DNA from: Diphasiastrum complanatum
Taxonomy: Eukaryota; Streptophyta; Lycopodiopsida; Lycopodiales; Lycopodiaceae
Direction: 5' to 3'
Assembly: GCA_029204225.1 (NCBI GenBank)
Contig: CM055103.1
Span: 7,522,866 to 7,586,865 of the forward strand
DNA length: 64,000 bases
The position numbers and the translations under genes are program-made. Of this stretch, positions 25,300 through 35,730 are shown one piece after another (the stretch's first letter is position 1; each line of letters starts with the position of its first letter). The notes beneath the pieces are model-generated. The model had not been told where the DNA came from. It saw only the letters and a program-made list of their open reading frames with translations, and did no database searches.

Positions 25300-26389
25300 T
25301 CACGACAGTCTGCAAAAATGAACTATGTTTTACATGGCTTCGGCTTTTTCGCATTTCCTTGAAATATGACACTTTCATAGTAAGTTTATCTGTTTTAAAG
25401 GCACCTTCAGCTTTTTTGCAAAATCTCGAAGAGAGAGAAAATGTCGAAGGTCATCTATTTTCATAAGTTAAACTATTTCAAAGGCACCTTTGTCTTTTTA
25501 AGAGCACCTTCGGCTTTTTTGCAAAATCTCGAAGAGAGAAAAAATGTCAAAGGTCGTCTATTTTGAATGAGGAACATTCTCAATCACTTCTCGAAATTTG
25601 CAAAGTGAGAGAAAACCACTTCACGTAAAACGCAAAGTGAGAGAATCAGCGACATCCTCGTCAGCGTCAACGATGCTAAATTGTTGACTATATACATTAT
25701 GTACAATCGTCACATAAGCCATATACTTCCAAGTACAACAACTTTCCTAATTAGGTGACAAGCATTGATTGTAATTAATACACAGATGAAATCTATAAAT
25801 AGATCGTCCAAGCACAGATTATTGGTTGCTCCGTCCATGAGACACATTGTTTGAGCATCCCAGTTATGCCGTCATTTTGGTTGTAATTGCTATTATGTAT
25901 TGTGCTTCAGTGTAATATAACAGCAGCTTGTTTTTATCTGTGTACAATGTAGGTGAATGCTTGTTGTGATTGAATGCACTTTCATTGCTGTTTGATCGGG
26001 CTTGTTTACTCACTTTGATCAGAACACGGACGTCTACGACTCCTCAGTTTCTGATCAAATGATGGTTGTCTTTGATGCCTGAGGAACTCGCGTTATCATA
26101 CTGCTCTTCCATTTACTTCGGAACTATACTTCATGATAAATCTGATTTTAGTAGTACCACATATAAACCATCTCTAATATCTTCGGTGGACTGTACTCTA
26201 GTTTCAGAGTATGAATCAATTTTTAAGATCCGGTTGGGCAATTAGAACTCTTAAGGCTGTGATTACTCTTAGCATAAGCTATCTTTTAGACAATTTTTGC
26301 AGTTAGCAACTGGTTAGAACGGGAGAGCTGTTCCGCAATATTCTTGCTCTCTTCTCCATTCACATTTTTCTATCTCCCTTGCCCCATCA
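25300..26389 (+). repeat. Copia element C6 5' LTR (left edge not defined)
   Basis: It ends CCCCATCA at 26,389 just before a primer-binding site, which marks it as a 5' LTR of a plus-strand copia. It contains ACAGTCTGCA near 25,306 (shared with the C1 LTR), a repeated block with CACCTTC(A/G)GCTTTTTTGC and AAAATCTCGAAGAGAGA at about 25,401 and 25,505, and a TATA box. I could not find the TG start; it may lie further left. Confidence 0.6.
25793..25802 (+). promoter_or_regulatory. TATA box of the C6 LTR
   Basis: CTATAAATAG, about 590 bases before the LTR end, in the position expected for the U3 promoter. It matches the TATAAATAG of the C1 LTR at 4,531. Confidence 0.6.
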
Positions 26390-26392
26390 GAT

Positions 26393-26404
26393 TGGTATCA
26401 GAGC
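26393..26404 (+). other. Copia primer-binding site (initiator Met-tRNA)
   Basis: TGGTATCAGAGC, the sequence complementary to the 3' end of plant initiator Met-tRNA used by most plant copia elements, starts three bases after the LTR end. Confidence 0.92.
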
Positions 26405-26448
26405 ATAGCGCAAATAAACCGATAGATTAAGTTTGTCCTATTTGTATA

Positions 26449-27681
26449 TGTAGCGCAGGCATCCCAAAGGGAGCCGGGAACCACGACTTAGCTTCCCAGC
26501 CTTCAACTCTTGCCATCCAAACCCACTTGACATACAAGCAGCCAACTCGCCAACAACGATCAGACTTAACCAACTTGAAGTTCCGAAAACCAACATTGAG
26601 ATCCAACCTGGCGCCATGCCAGATCAGGGGTCCCGATGTGGGTGACTTCCCTCCAAGCAAGCCGCCCGACATACATCAAACTTAACCAACTCGAAGCTTC
26701 GTTACAAACGAGTAACATCCATTCCAAGCAAGCGGTCTGACTTACATCAGACTTAGCCAACTGAAAGCTTCGTCACGAGCGCTGGAAGCCAACCTGGCGC
26801 CACGCCAGACTGGACAGCCATAAACAGGTAACATCCACCCAAGCAAGCCATCCAACTCAGCCGACAGGTTAGAGCCCGTTCCCCAAGAGCTTAACCCATT
26901 CACGTTCATGCAAAGAACACTCAGAACCACAAGCCGCGACAGATATGGAAACAACCAGTTCCTGGACCAAATGGTCCCGACAGCATACCGCTGGCGCCAC
27001 GGACCGAATGGTCCCGACAGCATACCGCTGGCGTCCCGGGATACGACCCTCAGCTATGTGCCAAGTTAAAAATTTGGAAACGGCCTTACAACTGGCGCTT
27101 TTACCAAACACTGAAATCCAGAAGGTAATCAGAGTCAGTTTGAGGAAAATCTCACTTTATTGATAAATCTGAGAAGGTTACATTTCAAATGTGTGACCGA
27201 CCCTAGTCTCAGGGGCGCTAGCATGCCAAGGCGAGAGCCATGACAACATTCCAGCAAGGGAGGCTGAGACTTGGTTGGAGCTCGCCCTGAGTCGCAACCC
27301 GCACTCCCCTATAGTATTGGTGTGATTCGGCACCCCCCCTCATACCAAGCACTCTACCCAAGCTGGTAAAGCACGTTTTTTCTCTCTCTAGGATTTTCTC
27401 TTTCTAGAAAGTCATTTTCTCTCTCTAGATTTTATTGATCCCCAGGCTTCCTTTAATCATGCCTAGATCGTGTGAGGTGATTGTACATCAATCTGAGCTC
27501 TCTGGACTCCGCTAGAACCGATCAAAGATTTTCAGCCATAGGAACTTGGCGCCGGCTGGATTTTGGTCACAGTGGCGCCGGCGCCGTTGGCGCCGAGAGC
27601 AGCAGGGGCACTGCTGGCACCGAGGACATAGCTGGCACCGATGGCGCCGGAAGTAAAGCTTGTAAAGGTAGTTATACAACA
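26449..27681 (-). repeat. Gypsy-type solo LTR A, inserted in the C6 leader
   Basis: On the plus strand it runs TGTAGCGC...TACAACA; on its own (minus) strand it runs TGTTGTA...GCGCTACA, 1,233 bp. Copy B at 55,916-57,149 (1,234 bp) is colinear end to end with few differences. Copy B is joined to gypsy internal sequence on the right, which gives the orientation. Copy A has copia leader on the left and copia gag on the right, so it is a solo LTR. The flanking pentamers are GTATA and TCATA, only partly alike. Frames inside it (26,427-27,163) are non-coding. Five GGCGCC hexamers cluster at 27,548-27,648. Confidence 0.88.
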
Positions 27682-27694
27682 TCATACTATTATC

Positions 27695-28190
27695 ATGTCT
27701 CATATAGGTAGCTCTTCATCTTCATCACTCAATGAAACTAGAGCCATTGACAAGTTCAATGGTTCTAACTTTTTGGAAGTTAAAACTTAGAATGATGTTG
27801 ATAGATAGAGATCTTTGGGATGTAGTAGAAGGTGCAGACCTGAAACCAAAAGATGGTGATCAAGCAAAGGCCTGGAGGATCAAAGATCAAAAGGCCCTAG
27901 CATATATCACACTCAATCTAGCCGACTCCCAAATATCTCACGTTACCACGTGCAAGACTTCTAAGGAAGCACTAAACTTGTTATCAAGTCTTTATGAGAC
28001 TCACGATGTAACCACGAGATTACATTCTAGAAGGAAGTTCTTTACTCTTAGCATGTCTGATTCTACTGCCATCACTTCTCACATCAACAACTTCAAGTCC
28101 CTGTTAGATCAGTTGTCAGCTATAGGATGTTCTATTCAAGATGATGATGCTATTATGAACCTGCTTTCTTCTCTTCCAAGTGTTGATGAT
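27695..28190 (+). pseudogene. Copia C6: gag
   Basis: The start codon at 27,695 opens MSHIGSSSSSSLNETRAIDK and FNGSNF. After a frameshift near 27,775 the 27,732 frame continues with KLKLRMMLIDRDLWDVVEG, AWRIKDQKALAYITLNL, SKEALNLLSSLYETHDVTTR, HINNFKSLLDQLSAIG and DDAIMNLLSSLPS. This is the UBN2-type capsid of copia elements, and the same family as the C1 gag at 736. At about 28,190 it jumps to integrase, so the zinc knuckle, protease and pre-integrase module are deleted. Confidence 0.85.
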
Positions 28191-28719
28191 CTCCACACAA
28201 CCAGACCTCACTCTTCAAATCTGAAGCCTTTGAATGCTTCAAGAGATTCAAGGCCATGGCTGAGACACAAATGTTTACTGTACTCCAAATTGATGGTGGC
28301 GGCGAATACATCTCTAATGAGATGTCTGACTACATGGCTGAACATGATATTAGAAGACAATTCACCACTTCCTATTCACTTCAACAGAACAAGATTGTAG
28401 AAAGGAAGAATCGAACTCTTCTCAACTCAGCTAGATCCATGTTACATCAAACACACCTACCTGTGAAGTTCTGGGCAAAAGCTACTGCCACAGCCTATTA
28501 CGTGTAGAACAGATCCAACACCAAAGCCATCAACGACAAGACTCCTCATGAAGTTTGGCATGGGCACAAGCCTATTGTCAATCATTTAAAAACCTTTGGT
28601 TGTAGGGAGCAAGTCTTGGCAAAGGAGGTGGAGCTTCAACATGTGTCCTCAAGGGAATGTGTAGCTAATATCTTCACCAAAGCATTAGGAAAGGACTTGT
28701 TCATGAAGCAATTTGAGTG
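28191..28719 (+). pseudogene. Copia C6: integrase core piece joined to RNase H end
   Basis: The frame at 28,256-28,507 reads MFTVLQIDGGGEYISNEMSD, RRQFTTSYSLQQNKIVERKN, RTLLNSARSMLHQTHLPVKF. This is the integrase core with its second Asp (QIDGGGEY, where most copies have SDNGGE) and its Glu (VERKNR). A stop at 28,507 is followed by INDKTPHEVWHGHKP and LKTFGC. At about 28,605 it passes straight to the end of RNase H: KEVELQHVSSRECVANIFTK, ALGKDLFMKQFE, stop at 28,718. RT and most of RNase H are therefore gone. Confidence 0.82.
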
Positions 28720-29307
28720 ATAACCATTTTCTTGCTTGTATCCTCCCTCTTTGTCCTTTCTTACCATGTATCCACCATGAAACTCCATAAATGAGCCTCC
28801 ATCTCTATCTTGCCACAAGAGCCATCATCACTTGATGACTTGATCATGAATGAGTGATATAATGAGCCTATAATAGTTTCATTTCCATCAACAAAACCAG
28901 CCAAGAATGCTAGTACAAATCCAGCATCAAAATGATGCTCACCAATGTAGCTAGTTTGACCATATATTGACAATTTGCACACATTCACATGAAATTGCTC
29001 AAACATGAGATAGAACAAGTAAAGTAGACTTGAACAACACTTTTTTGCTACTCCTTTGACCTTACTTGAGTATTCAATAACCTGCCAAAACAGATCCATA
29101 ACATCTTTTCCAAATGACTCTCCTTTGATGCTCTTGACTAGCTCCAAATTGCCATCTCTCCTTTCATGTTGCACTTTGAGATCAACCTCTTGATCTTCTA
29201 CTTGACCATCAAAGTCATTGAACAAAACTTGTTTTCCAGATCCATAGGTTGCATCCCTTTCATGAAAACAACCATCTACTTGCATAGTATCATCTACACA
29301 AGAAGAT
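28717..29307 (-). repeat. Unassigned sequence, duplicate copy 1 (minus-strand ORF 28,761-29,387)
   Basis: I do not recognise it. The minus strand has a 208-codon frame covering most of the copy, with QHERRDGNLELVK-like, SSKVKGVAKKCCSSLLYLF, FEQFHVNVCKLS and TSYIGEHHFDAG segments. The same sequence recurs in the same orientation at 29,933-30,508. Many of the base differences between the copies change amino acids (Trp/Leu, Tyr/Glu, Ala/Glu), which argues against constraint on this frame since duplication. It could be a captured host fragment, an element UTR or an LTR piece. Its left end touches the RNase H stop of C6. Confidence 0.6.
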
Positions 29308-29932
29308 TCCCAAAGCATGTGAGAAAGGCAACAATGAGTCACTTCCACTTGCTTACCCTTCTCATCATATGTGAGCCTTGAAGGCATTTGTCTTTCCTTG
29401 ATGTTCTCCTTGGCTTTTGACTTGATGAAGGCCCATCATCATCACCATCTAAAGTAGGATCCTTTACATCAACATCAAGAATGTTAGATCCATCCACATC
29501 ACCATCAATAATGCTTGAAGATACTTTTGGAATGTTCACATCATCAAATATGACATCTCTACCAACAATCACCTTGTTAGTAGAAGGAATGTAAACCTTG
29601 TAGGTTTTACTCACCTCACTATATACAACACACAAAGTGATATGCCACTTCAATATGCTTGCTCCTAGCATAGTTTTGACCATAGAACTTTGATCAAACT
29701 TTAGAATGATCTCCATCCTAAGTATAGACCTCCTTTACAAGGTTCTAAAGTAGCTTCCATAATCTATATAGAGAATAGTGTCCATATTGGATGCTTCACT
29801 ATTTCTTACATCAATTTTATATGTCAAGATGTGAATAGGACATGAAGAGCCAAATAGAATGTAAATAGAATGATTCTTCCATGTTTCAAACTTTGAAGTC
29901 TCTGAAAATTTACAGCAACCAAACAATAAATG
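29308..29932 (-). pseudogene. Scrambled copia fragment: RNase H piece next to integrase tail
   Basis: On the minus strand, from about 29,810 downwards, NMDTILYIDYGSYF and MEIILKF-type sequence appears that is also found just before the LTR at 53,836. Then, in another frame, RSKHIEVAYHFV (RNase H) runs directly into YSEVSKTYKVY, PSTNKVIVGRDVIFDD (integrase tail) and a Ser-rich linker with PRRTSRKDK. In an intact element the integrase comes before RNase H, so the order is rearranged. No intact domain remains. Confidence 0.6.
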
Positions 29933-30508
29933 TGAATGATAACCATTTGCTTGCTTGTATCCTCCCTCTTTGTCCTTTCTTGATATGTCTCCACCATGAA
30001 GTCCATGAATAAGCCACCATCTCCATCTTGTCACAAGATGCCATTATCACTTGATGACTTGTCCATGAATGAGTGACATAATGAATCTCCAATAGCTTCA
30101 TTTCCATCAACAAGAATGCTAGTACAACTCCATCATCAAAGTGATGCTCACTAATGTAGCTAGTTTTACCATATCTTGACAATTTGCACATGTCCACATG
30201 AAATTGCTCAAAAATGAGAAAGAACAAGTAAAGTAAACTTGAAAAACACTTCTTTTCTACTCCTTTGACCTTACTTGACTCTTCAATAACTTGCAAAAAT
30301 AGATCCAAAACATCTTTGCTAATTGACTCTCCTTTGATGCACTTGACTAGCTCCAAATTGCCATCTCTCCTTTCATGTTGTTGAAGCCCTTTGAGATCAA
30401 TCTCTTGACCATCAAATCCATGACTAAGGTCTCTCTTCCAATCCATTAGTTTATGGAAAATCATGAAAACATCCATTTACTTGCATAACATCATCTACAC
30501 AAGAAGAT
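29933..30508 (-). repeat. Unassigned sequence, duplicate copy 2
   Basis: Direct repeat of 28,717-29,307. A minus-strand frame (30,476-29,910) covers it: GQEIDLKGLQQHERRDGNLE, SISKDVLDLFLQVIEESSKV, SSLLYLFFLIFEQFHVDMCK. It loses register with copy 1 after LAFL through a small deletion. Confidence 0.6.
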
Positions 30509-31019
30509 CCACCAAAATATTGTCACGAGAAGCAGAAGACACAACTGCTGTTCGGTGTCGCAAAAGCGAAACTATTTCTTGTCACTTTCATCTTTGTATT
30601 CATGAACGATTTTATGTCTTTGAATTTTCTTTTGCGCGGAAGCTTTTACAAGAACCTAGACACATGACTACACACTACATTTTATTCTAGCAATAAGGTT
30701 ACATACAGCACAAGACAGGGAGATGCACAAAAATAGAGTGACTGTATTGTCAGTTTCATTTTTAGAACGAGATTGTCAATGTCTCGCTTGTTGGCGGAAT
30801 GACACTCTACTCTTTCACCGTGTTCTGCTCGTTGGCAGACTTTCATTTACAGCTCTATTGTTTCTAGTATTTTTCTTTTCTGCTCTACTCGCTATCTCTC
30901 TCTCTATCTCTTACAGATCTATATTATGATCCAGAAAGGATTGTTTATACCTCCACTGTGTGGAGTTTACAAAGTAGCTAAATGTAGAATCACAAGACTA
31001 GTTAACGCTAGTCAACTAA
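30509..31019. other. No gene recognised; possible LTR of the adjoining copia C8
   Basis: It sits where the 3' LTR of the minus-strand element C8 should be, but RNase H of C8 is cut off at about 31,020 and no TG...CA pair or purine tract is visible. It has some CpG-rich words (TGTCGCAAAAGCGAAAC) like those in the 37.9 kb region. Confidence 0.4.
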
Positions 31020-32240
31020 TCAGTTAATCTCCGTCGTTGCCACTCGTTTGCTTGCATCACTGTAGTAATGCAGCTTGAATCCTTTTTCTTTGTTTTTAGC
31101 TCTATAGGTTAATCCAATATTTAGGGTTCCCTTCAGATACTGTAGGATTCGTTTGGCCATTTGCCAATGTGCCATGCCAGGATTTAAAGAGAATTGGCTC
31201 AATGCGTAAACAGAGAAAGCCAAATCGGGTCTGGTACAAATTGGCAAGTACATCAGACTATCGATTTAGGTCTGGTAGGGTATACTTGCCATCTTCTGTT
31301 ATTCTTCTTCTGTTTTTGGGCAATCCTGCTTTGTAAGCTTGGCTCCAGCTATCATTGGTGTAGCCTTCTCTCTGCAGTCCATCATGTGGTACTGCTTTAA
31401 CACTTTTTTGGCGTATTCTGACTGACTCAAATGCATTTTGTCCTTTGTTCGATCTGTTCTAATCTCCAGCCCTAGGCATTTCATTGTTTCTCCAAGATCT
31501 GTGATTTTGTAGCTTTCAAAAATCTGACTCTTTGTGTCTTTGATCAGCATCAAGGAATTTCCTATCATCAGCGAATCATCCACGAAAATGGTCAGTATCA
31601 CAAAATATTTTCCTACTCTTTTGATGTAGACATTACAGTCTGGTTGAGTAGGGTTGAAGTCTAGAGATCTCAGAAGACCATCAAGCTTTTTGTACCAAGC
31701 CCATGATGTCTGTTTTAGAACATAGATGCATCTTTGCAATCGACAAACATATTGTCTGTTGTCGGGGTCTTCATAGAATTCAGGTTGCTTCATGAGATTT
31801 TCTCCTCTAGATCTCCGTGGAGAAAGGCTGTTTTCACATCAATCTGGTGAATTTCCAGATTGTGTTGTGTGGCGTATGCAAGGAGTAGCCTTATGCTTGT
31901 CATCTTGACCATGGGCGAATATGTGTCGAAATAATCAACACCATATCTCTGTGTGTAGCCCTTCGCGACAAGCCTTGCTATGTAGTGGCCATTGGTGCCA
32001 TCTGATTTCATCTTTTTCTTGTATACCCACTTGCAATCGACTATTCTTTTGTTTTTTGGTAGTGGCTCTAATGTCCATGCCTCGTTTCACCTCATCGACT
32101 CGATCTCCTTTGACATTGCATGCTTCCAAAATTCTCCTTTTGGACTCTAGATAGCTTCTTGGTATGTTGTTGGCCCTTCTGTGAAGCTGTAGTATTCAAA
32201 CTGCGTGTCTTCGCTCTATTGAAGATTGTCAGAGTAACGA
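31020..32240 (-). pseudogene. Copia element C8: reverse transcriptase and connection region
   Basis: Minus-strand frames in order: FWKHAMSKEIESM, EAWTLEPLPKNKRIVDCKWV, ARLVAKGYTQRYGVDY, TSIRLLLAYATQHNLEIHQI (32,011-31,790); then MKQPEFYEDPDN, CIYVLKQTSWAWYKKLD, FVILTIFVDDSLMIG (the RT active site, FVDD for the usual YVDD), DLGETMKCLGLEI and CREKATPMIAG (31,793-31,299); then YLPICTRPDLAFSVYALSQF, AKRILQYLKGT and YYSDASKRVA (31,253-31,020). The domain is nearly complete but broken by several stops. RNase H is cut after the first few residues. Confidence 0.88.
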
Positions 32241-33300
32241 TCTGGAGGTCTTCTTTGTCTTGTTGACGTTCTAGGTTTGTTTTGCTACTCGAACGTTTCT
32301 TGTTTGTGGGATTGATCCTTTTCTTCCTAGTGCTCCGGAGTCTGCGGCTCTACATTCTGATTTGATGTCTGTCCTCGATCTCCCTCTTGAATGGGCAGCA
32401 ATGTGAAGATCTCATGGCCTCTTTCGTCTTTCAGTCCAGGAAATGTGGACTCATCGAACTTCACATCTCTGTTCGAAACAACCTTCTTCGTGGTTGGGTT
32501 GTAGAGCCTGTACACATATGTTCCGTTCAAGTAGTCGACCATGATTGTTTGTTCAGATTTGTCATCGAGCTTGTTTCTTTTTTATTTTGGAATGTGCTTG
32601 TATGCTGCACATCCAAACACATGTATGTATGATAGATCAGGCTTTCTACCTGTCCACATTTCGTACGGCGTTTTGTTTTCCAGCACTGTCATTGTTGATC
32701 AGTTCTGCAGGTGTACAACTGTAGCTATTGCCTCAGCCCAGAATTGACTTGGCAATTGAGCCTGTGCCATCATGCATTTAGCTCCTTTGACTAGCGTTCT
32801 GTTTCTTCTTTCTGCAACACCATTGTATTCTAGTGGTGCAGGAGTGAACTGGTGTTCTATCCCCTATTTTTCACAGAATTTTGAGAATTCTTTGCTTTTG
32901 TATTCACCTCCGTTGTCAGATCTAAGGGTCTGTATCTTTTTCAAGGTGTGTCACTCTGCAAATGCCACAAACTTCTTGAAGGAATCAAACACTTCGGATT
33001 TCTTCTTTAAGTAGTAGATCATGTTCATTCGGCTGTAATCATCTATGAATGTCAAAAAGTATCTTGAACCTAAGAGCGAATCCATGTTCATCGGTCCACA
33101 GACATTAGAGTGGATGAGCTCAAAAACTTCCTTGGCTCTTCTTCCCTCATGCGTGAATGGATTTCGATGTTGCTTGCCTTTCTGACAAGCTTCGCAGAAC
33201 TCAATTTTGGACTTTCAAATCTTGAGACCTGTGACAACGTCCTTTCTGCTCATGTCATACAGGCTCCACATGTTCAGATGATACATTCTCCTATGCCAGA
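32241..33300 (-). pseudogene. Copia C8: integrase
   Basis: The HHCC module (WHRRMYHLNMWSL, then CEACQKGKQHRNPF) leads to FELIHSNVCGPMNMDSLLGS. The first catalytic Asp (normally HTD or HSD) reads Asn. Next come YFLTFIDDYSRM, TLRSDNGGEYKSKE (second Asp kept), YNGVAERRNRTLV (Glu kept), QLPSQFWAEA, TPYEMWTGRKPDLS, VFGCAAYKHIP, and the tail VYRLYNPTTKKVVSNRDVKF at 32,542-32,327. Several in-frame stops occur. The changed catalytic residue alone would prevent integration. Confidence 0.87.
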
Positions 33301-33800
33301 GCTGATCTTCATTTTCTGATGCATTTAATATGCTATCAGGGTTGCTGATTATCTTGGCCTGATAGAGGTTTCCTTCTCTACATCCGACCGTCAGCAACTT
33401 GTTTGTCGTCTTCTTGATCATACGGAAAGTGTTGCCGTCGAACAAAACTCGAATGCCAAGATCTGTCATCTTGGAGACAGATAGCAGATCTTTTATGAGT
33501 GAGGGCACATAGAGTGCTCCTGGCAGCTCTGCTTGGCTTGACAGTGTTCGTAGCTGTAGAGTGCCAATGCCTTTGACATCGTGTCTGCTTACATCACCTA
33601 GAATCACTACTCTGTTGTTTTTGAGCTCTCTGAAATTGATCAAGATCTTCTTGTTGCAGGTTATATGAGATGTTGCTCCTGAATCAATGACTACATCATA
33701 ATCGTGTTCAGTGTAGTTCGTTGAAGCTTCATCGAGTATCATGAAAGCGTCCTCACCTTTGTCAGTATCTTTTGATGACTCTGCAACATTAGCCTTTTCA
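33301..33800 (-). pseudogene. Copia C8: aspartic protease and linker
   Basis: Part of the open minus-strand frame 33,934-33,215. The catalytic motif DVVIDSGATSHIT has its Asp codon at about 33,685. It is followed by RVVILGDVSRHDVKGIGTL, ELPGALYVPSLIKDLLSVSK and KLLTVGCREGNLYQA up to the pre-integrase. This stretch is uninterrupted and retains the protease signature, unlike the regions on either side. Confidence 0.87.
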
Positions 33801-34617
33801 GCCTTGTTCTTTCTTTTTGGGTTGAATCTACAATCGTATGCATAATGCCCTTTCTTCTTGTAGTGCATGCAAGGTATTGTTGGATTAAACCAGCATTTGT
33901 TAGCCATATGGCCTGGTTTTGGTAGTGATCGCAAGAAGAAGATTGTTGATTCGAAGACTTCGTCTTCTCGAATCTTGGATTGTTCTTGTTTTTCTTCTTT
34001 CCTTTCATGAAGAGAGCTTTCTCTTGATCACTGCTTCCCTCTCCTTCATCTCTCATCAGTCTCTCATCAACGACAAGACTGACTGCTTTGTCGAATGTCA
34101 TATCTGGTAGACTCAGTATGAGCATTCTCCGAGGCTGATAGGACGTCGGTAGAGATTTCATGAAGTACATCAACTGCTATGGTGCTGGGACCTGGTGCTC
34201 CTGTCCTGATACAGTGAATTGAGCGAAGATCGTTCTGATCTTCTCAATGTGCTGATCCAATTGGTTGTCATCCCATCGTATCGATTGCAGCTAGTTGTGA
34301 AGGTGCATGACTGAAGCTGCAGTCCTCACTTCATACTTCTGTTTTAATCTTTCCCATGCTGCATGGCTGCTTTTGCAGTCTTCAATCTGCATGAGTAGAT
34401 CTTCATTTATGGACGAAACGATGATCGCCATTGCGTGCTCATCTTTTCTGATCCATTCAGGTCTCCTCGGGTCTCCCTTTGGAGGCTGTACCTCTGAGAG
34501 TTTGGTCATCGACCAGATGCCTTCGCCCTTTAGAAGTGTTTTGATTTTGAATTTATAGATCTTGTAATTTGCGCCATCGAGATTGATTGCTACTCTTGTC
34601 TGGATTGTTGTAGCCAT
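33801..34617 (-). pseudogene. Copia C8: gag with zinc knuckle
   Basis: The start codon at 34,615-34,617 gives MATTIQTRVAINLDGANYKI, FKIKTLLKGEGIWSM, ERLKQKYEVRTAASVMHLHN, a stop at about 34,291, then DDNQLDQHIEKIRTIFAQF, and MYFMKSLPTSYQPRRMLILS from 34,173. After a frame change near 33,930 it runs into the nucleocapsid. The knuckle reads CMHYKKKGHYAYDC, a CX2CX4HX4C motif whose second Cys has become Tyr. Capsid and nucleocapsid are therefore both damaged. Confidence 0.87.
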
Positions 34618-34635
34618 ATTGTGTTGTCTGGGAGA

Positions 34636-35245
34636 ATCACTGCACATCCAAAAGTTTTAAGAAAGTTGAAACTCGGCCTCGTCTTGAATAGCATCTCAAA
34701 AGGTGTTCTTCCATCCAACATAGCACTCGACCACCTATTGCATAGAAAGTTAGCACACAACAAAGCTTGATCCCAAAATGGTCTTGGAAGATTAGCACCT
34801 AACCTCATGTCTTTGGCACTTTCACATAAAGTCCTATTCTTCCTCTCAACCACTCCATTTTGTTGTTGTGTCCTTGGAGTTGTGTACTCCCTCTTGATCC
34901 CATGCTCATCACAAAAAGCCTTAAACTTGGTAGATATGTACTCTCTACCATTGTCACTCTTTAAGCATTTGATCCTTGTAGAAAATTGGTTCTCCCTTGC
35001 ATTCTTGAACTTCAAAAAGACATCATACACTTCATCTTTTCTCTTTAGTAGATAGATCCAACAAAATCTACTAAATCATCAATGAAAGTTACATTTATCT
35101 AAGCTCCACTATTGCTAACTGTAGTAATTCCATGAATATCAAAATGTACAACTTGAAAAGGCTTTGTATATCTAGATGTAGATCTAGTATAAGGTAGTCT
35201 ATGTGACTTTGACAAAGCACAAGACTCACAAACATGAGTGGAAGA
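34636..35245 (-). pseudogene. Copia element C9: integrase core, truncated
   Basis: The minus-strand frame 35,030-34,590 reads VFLKFKNARENQFSTRIKCL, KSDNGREYISTKFKAFCDEH, TPRTQQQNGVVERKNRTLCE, LPRPFWDQALLCANFLCNRW, TPFEMLFKTRPSFNFLKTFG. The second Asp and the Glu of the catalytic triad are present. After LKTFGCA the sequence passes at about 34,636 into the leader and gag start of C8. The integrase tail, RT and RNase H of this element do not follow directly. The stop-broken start of the core lies at 35,031-35,245. Confidence 0.86.
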
Positions 35246-35730
35246 CCAATCACAACTTGATTTTTAGCCATTACCTCCAATGACTTGAAGCTGAGATGCC
35301 CCATCCTTTTATGCCAAACCTCTTGAATAGGTATTTTCTCACTTGCCACAAATCCAACTTGGTTAGCAATAACACAAGCATCTAGTTTGAACAACTTCCC
35401 TTGTCTTTTACCTTTTTCAATCAATATATCCTTCCTTTTGATCATGCAAGCATCTTCATCAAACTCAACTTTGAAACCTTTACTTAGCAATTGACTCACA
35501 TTGAGTAAATTTTTGGTAATGGAAGGTATGAACAAGACATCCTTCAAATGAACATTCTTATGTGTACATAGAGAAATATGAATTGTGCCAATCCCTTTGA
35601 TTGCACACTCATCATCATTGGCCATGTAAATTACCTTCTTGTCATCTCCATATGCCAACAAAGAAGTGACGTACTCTTCGTGAAAAGTCATGTGTGAGCT
35701 TGCACCACTATAAATCTACCATGGATCTAG
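35246..35730 (-). pseudogene. Copia C9: protease and GAG-pre-integrase
   Basis: On the minus strand: a protease start reading (I)YSGASSHMT, in which the catalytic Asp position reads Tyr, then FHEEYVTSLLAYGDDKKVIY, AIKGIGTIHISL, LKDVLFIPSITKNLLNVSQL, KGKRQGKLFKLDACVIANQV, and EVWHKRMGHLSFKSLEVMAK of the HHCC module at about 35,300. A stop precedes the protease motif. The protease cannot be active with the Asp replaced. Confidence 0.82.

Noticed and set aside
26427-27163. Several overlapping minus-strand ORFs of 60-93 codons, repeated at 55,821-56,800
   Set aside because: They lie inside solo LTR A and LTR B, which are non-coding; conservation of the ORFs follows from the repeat.
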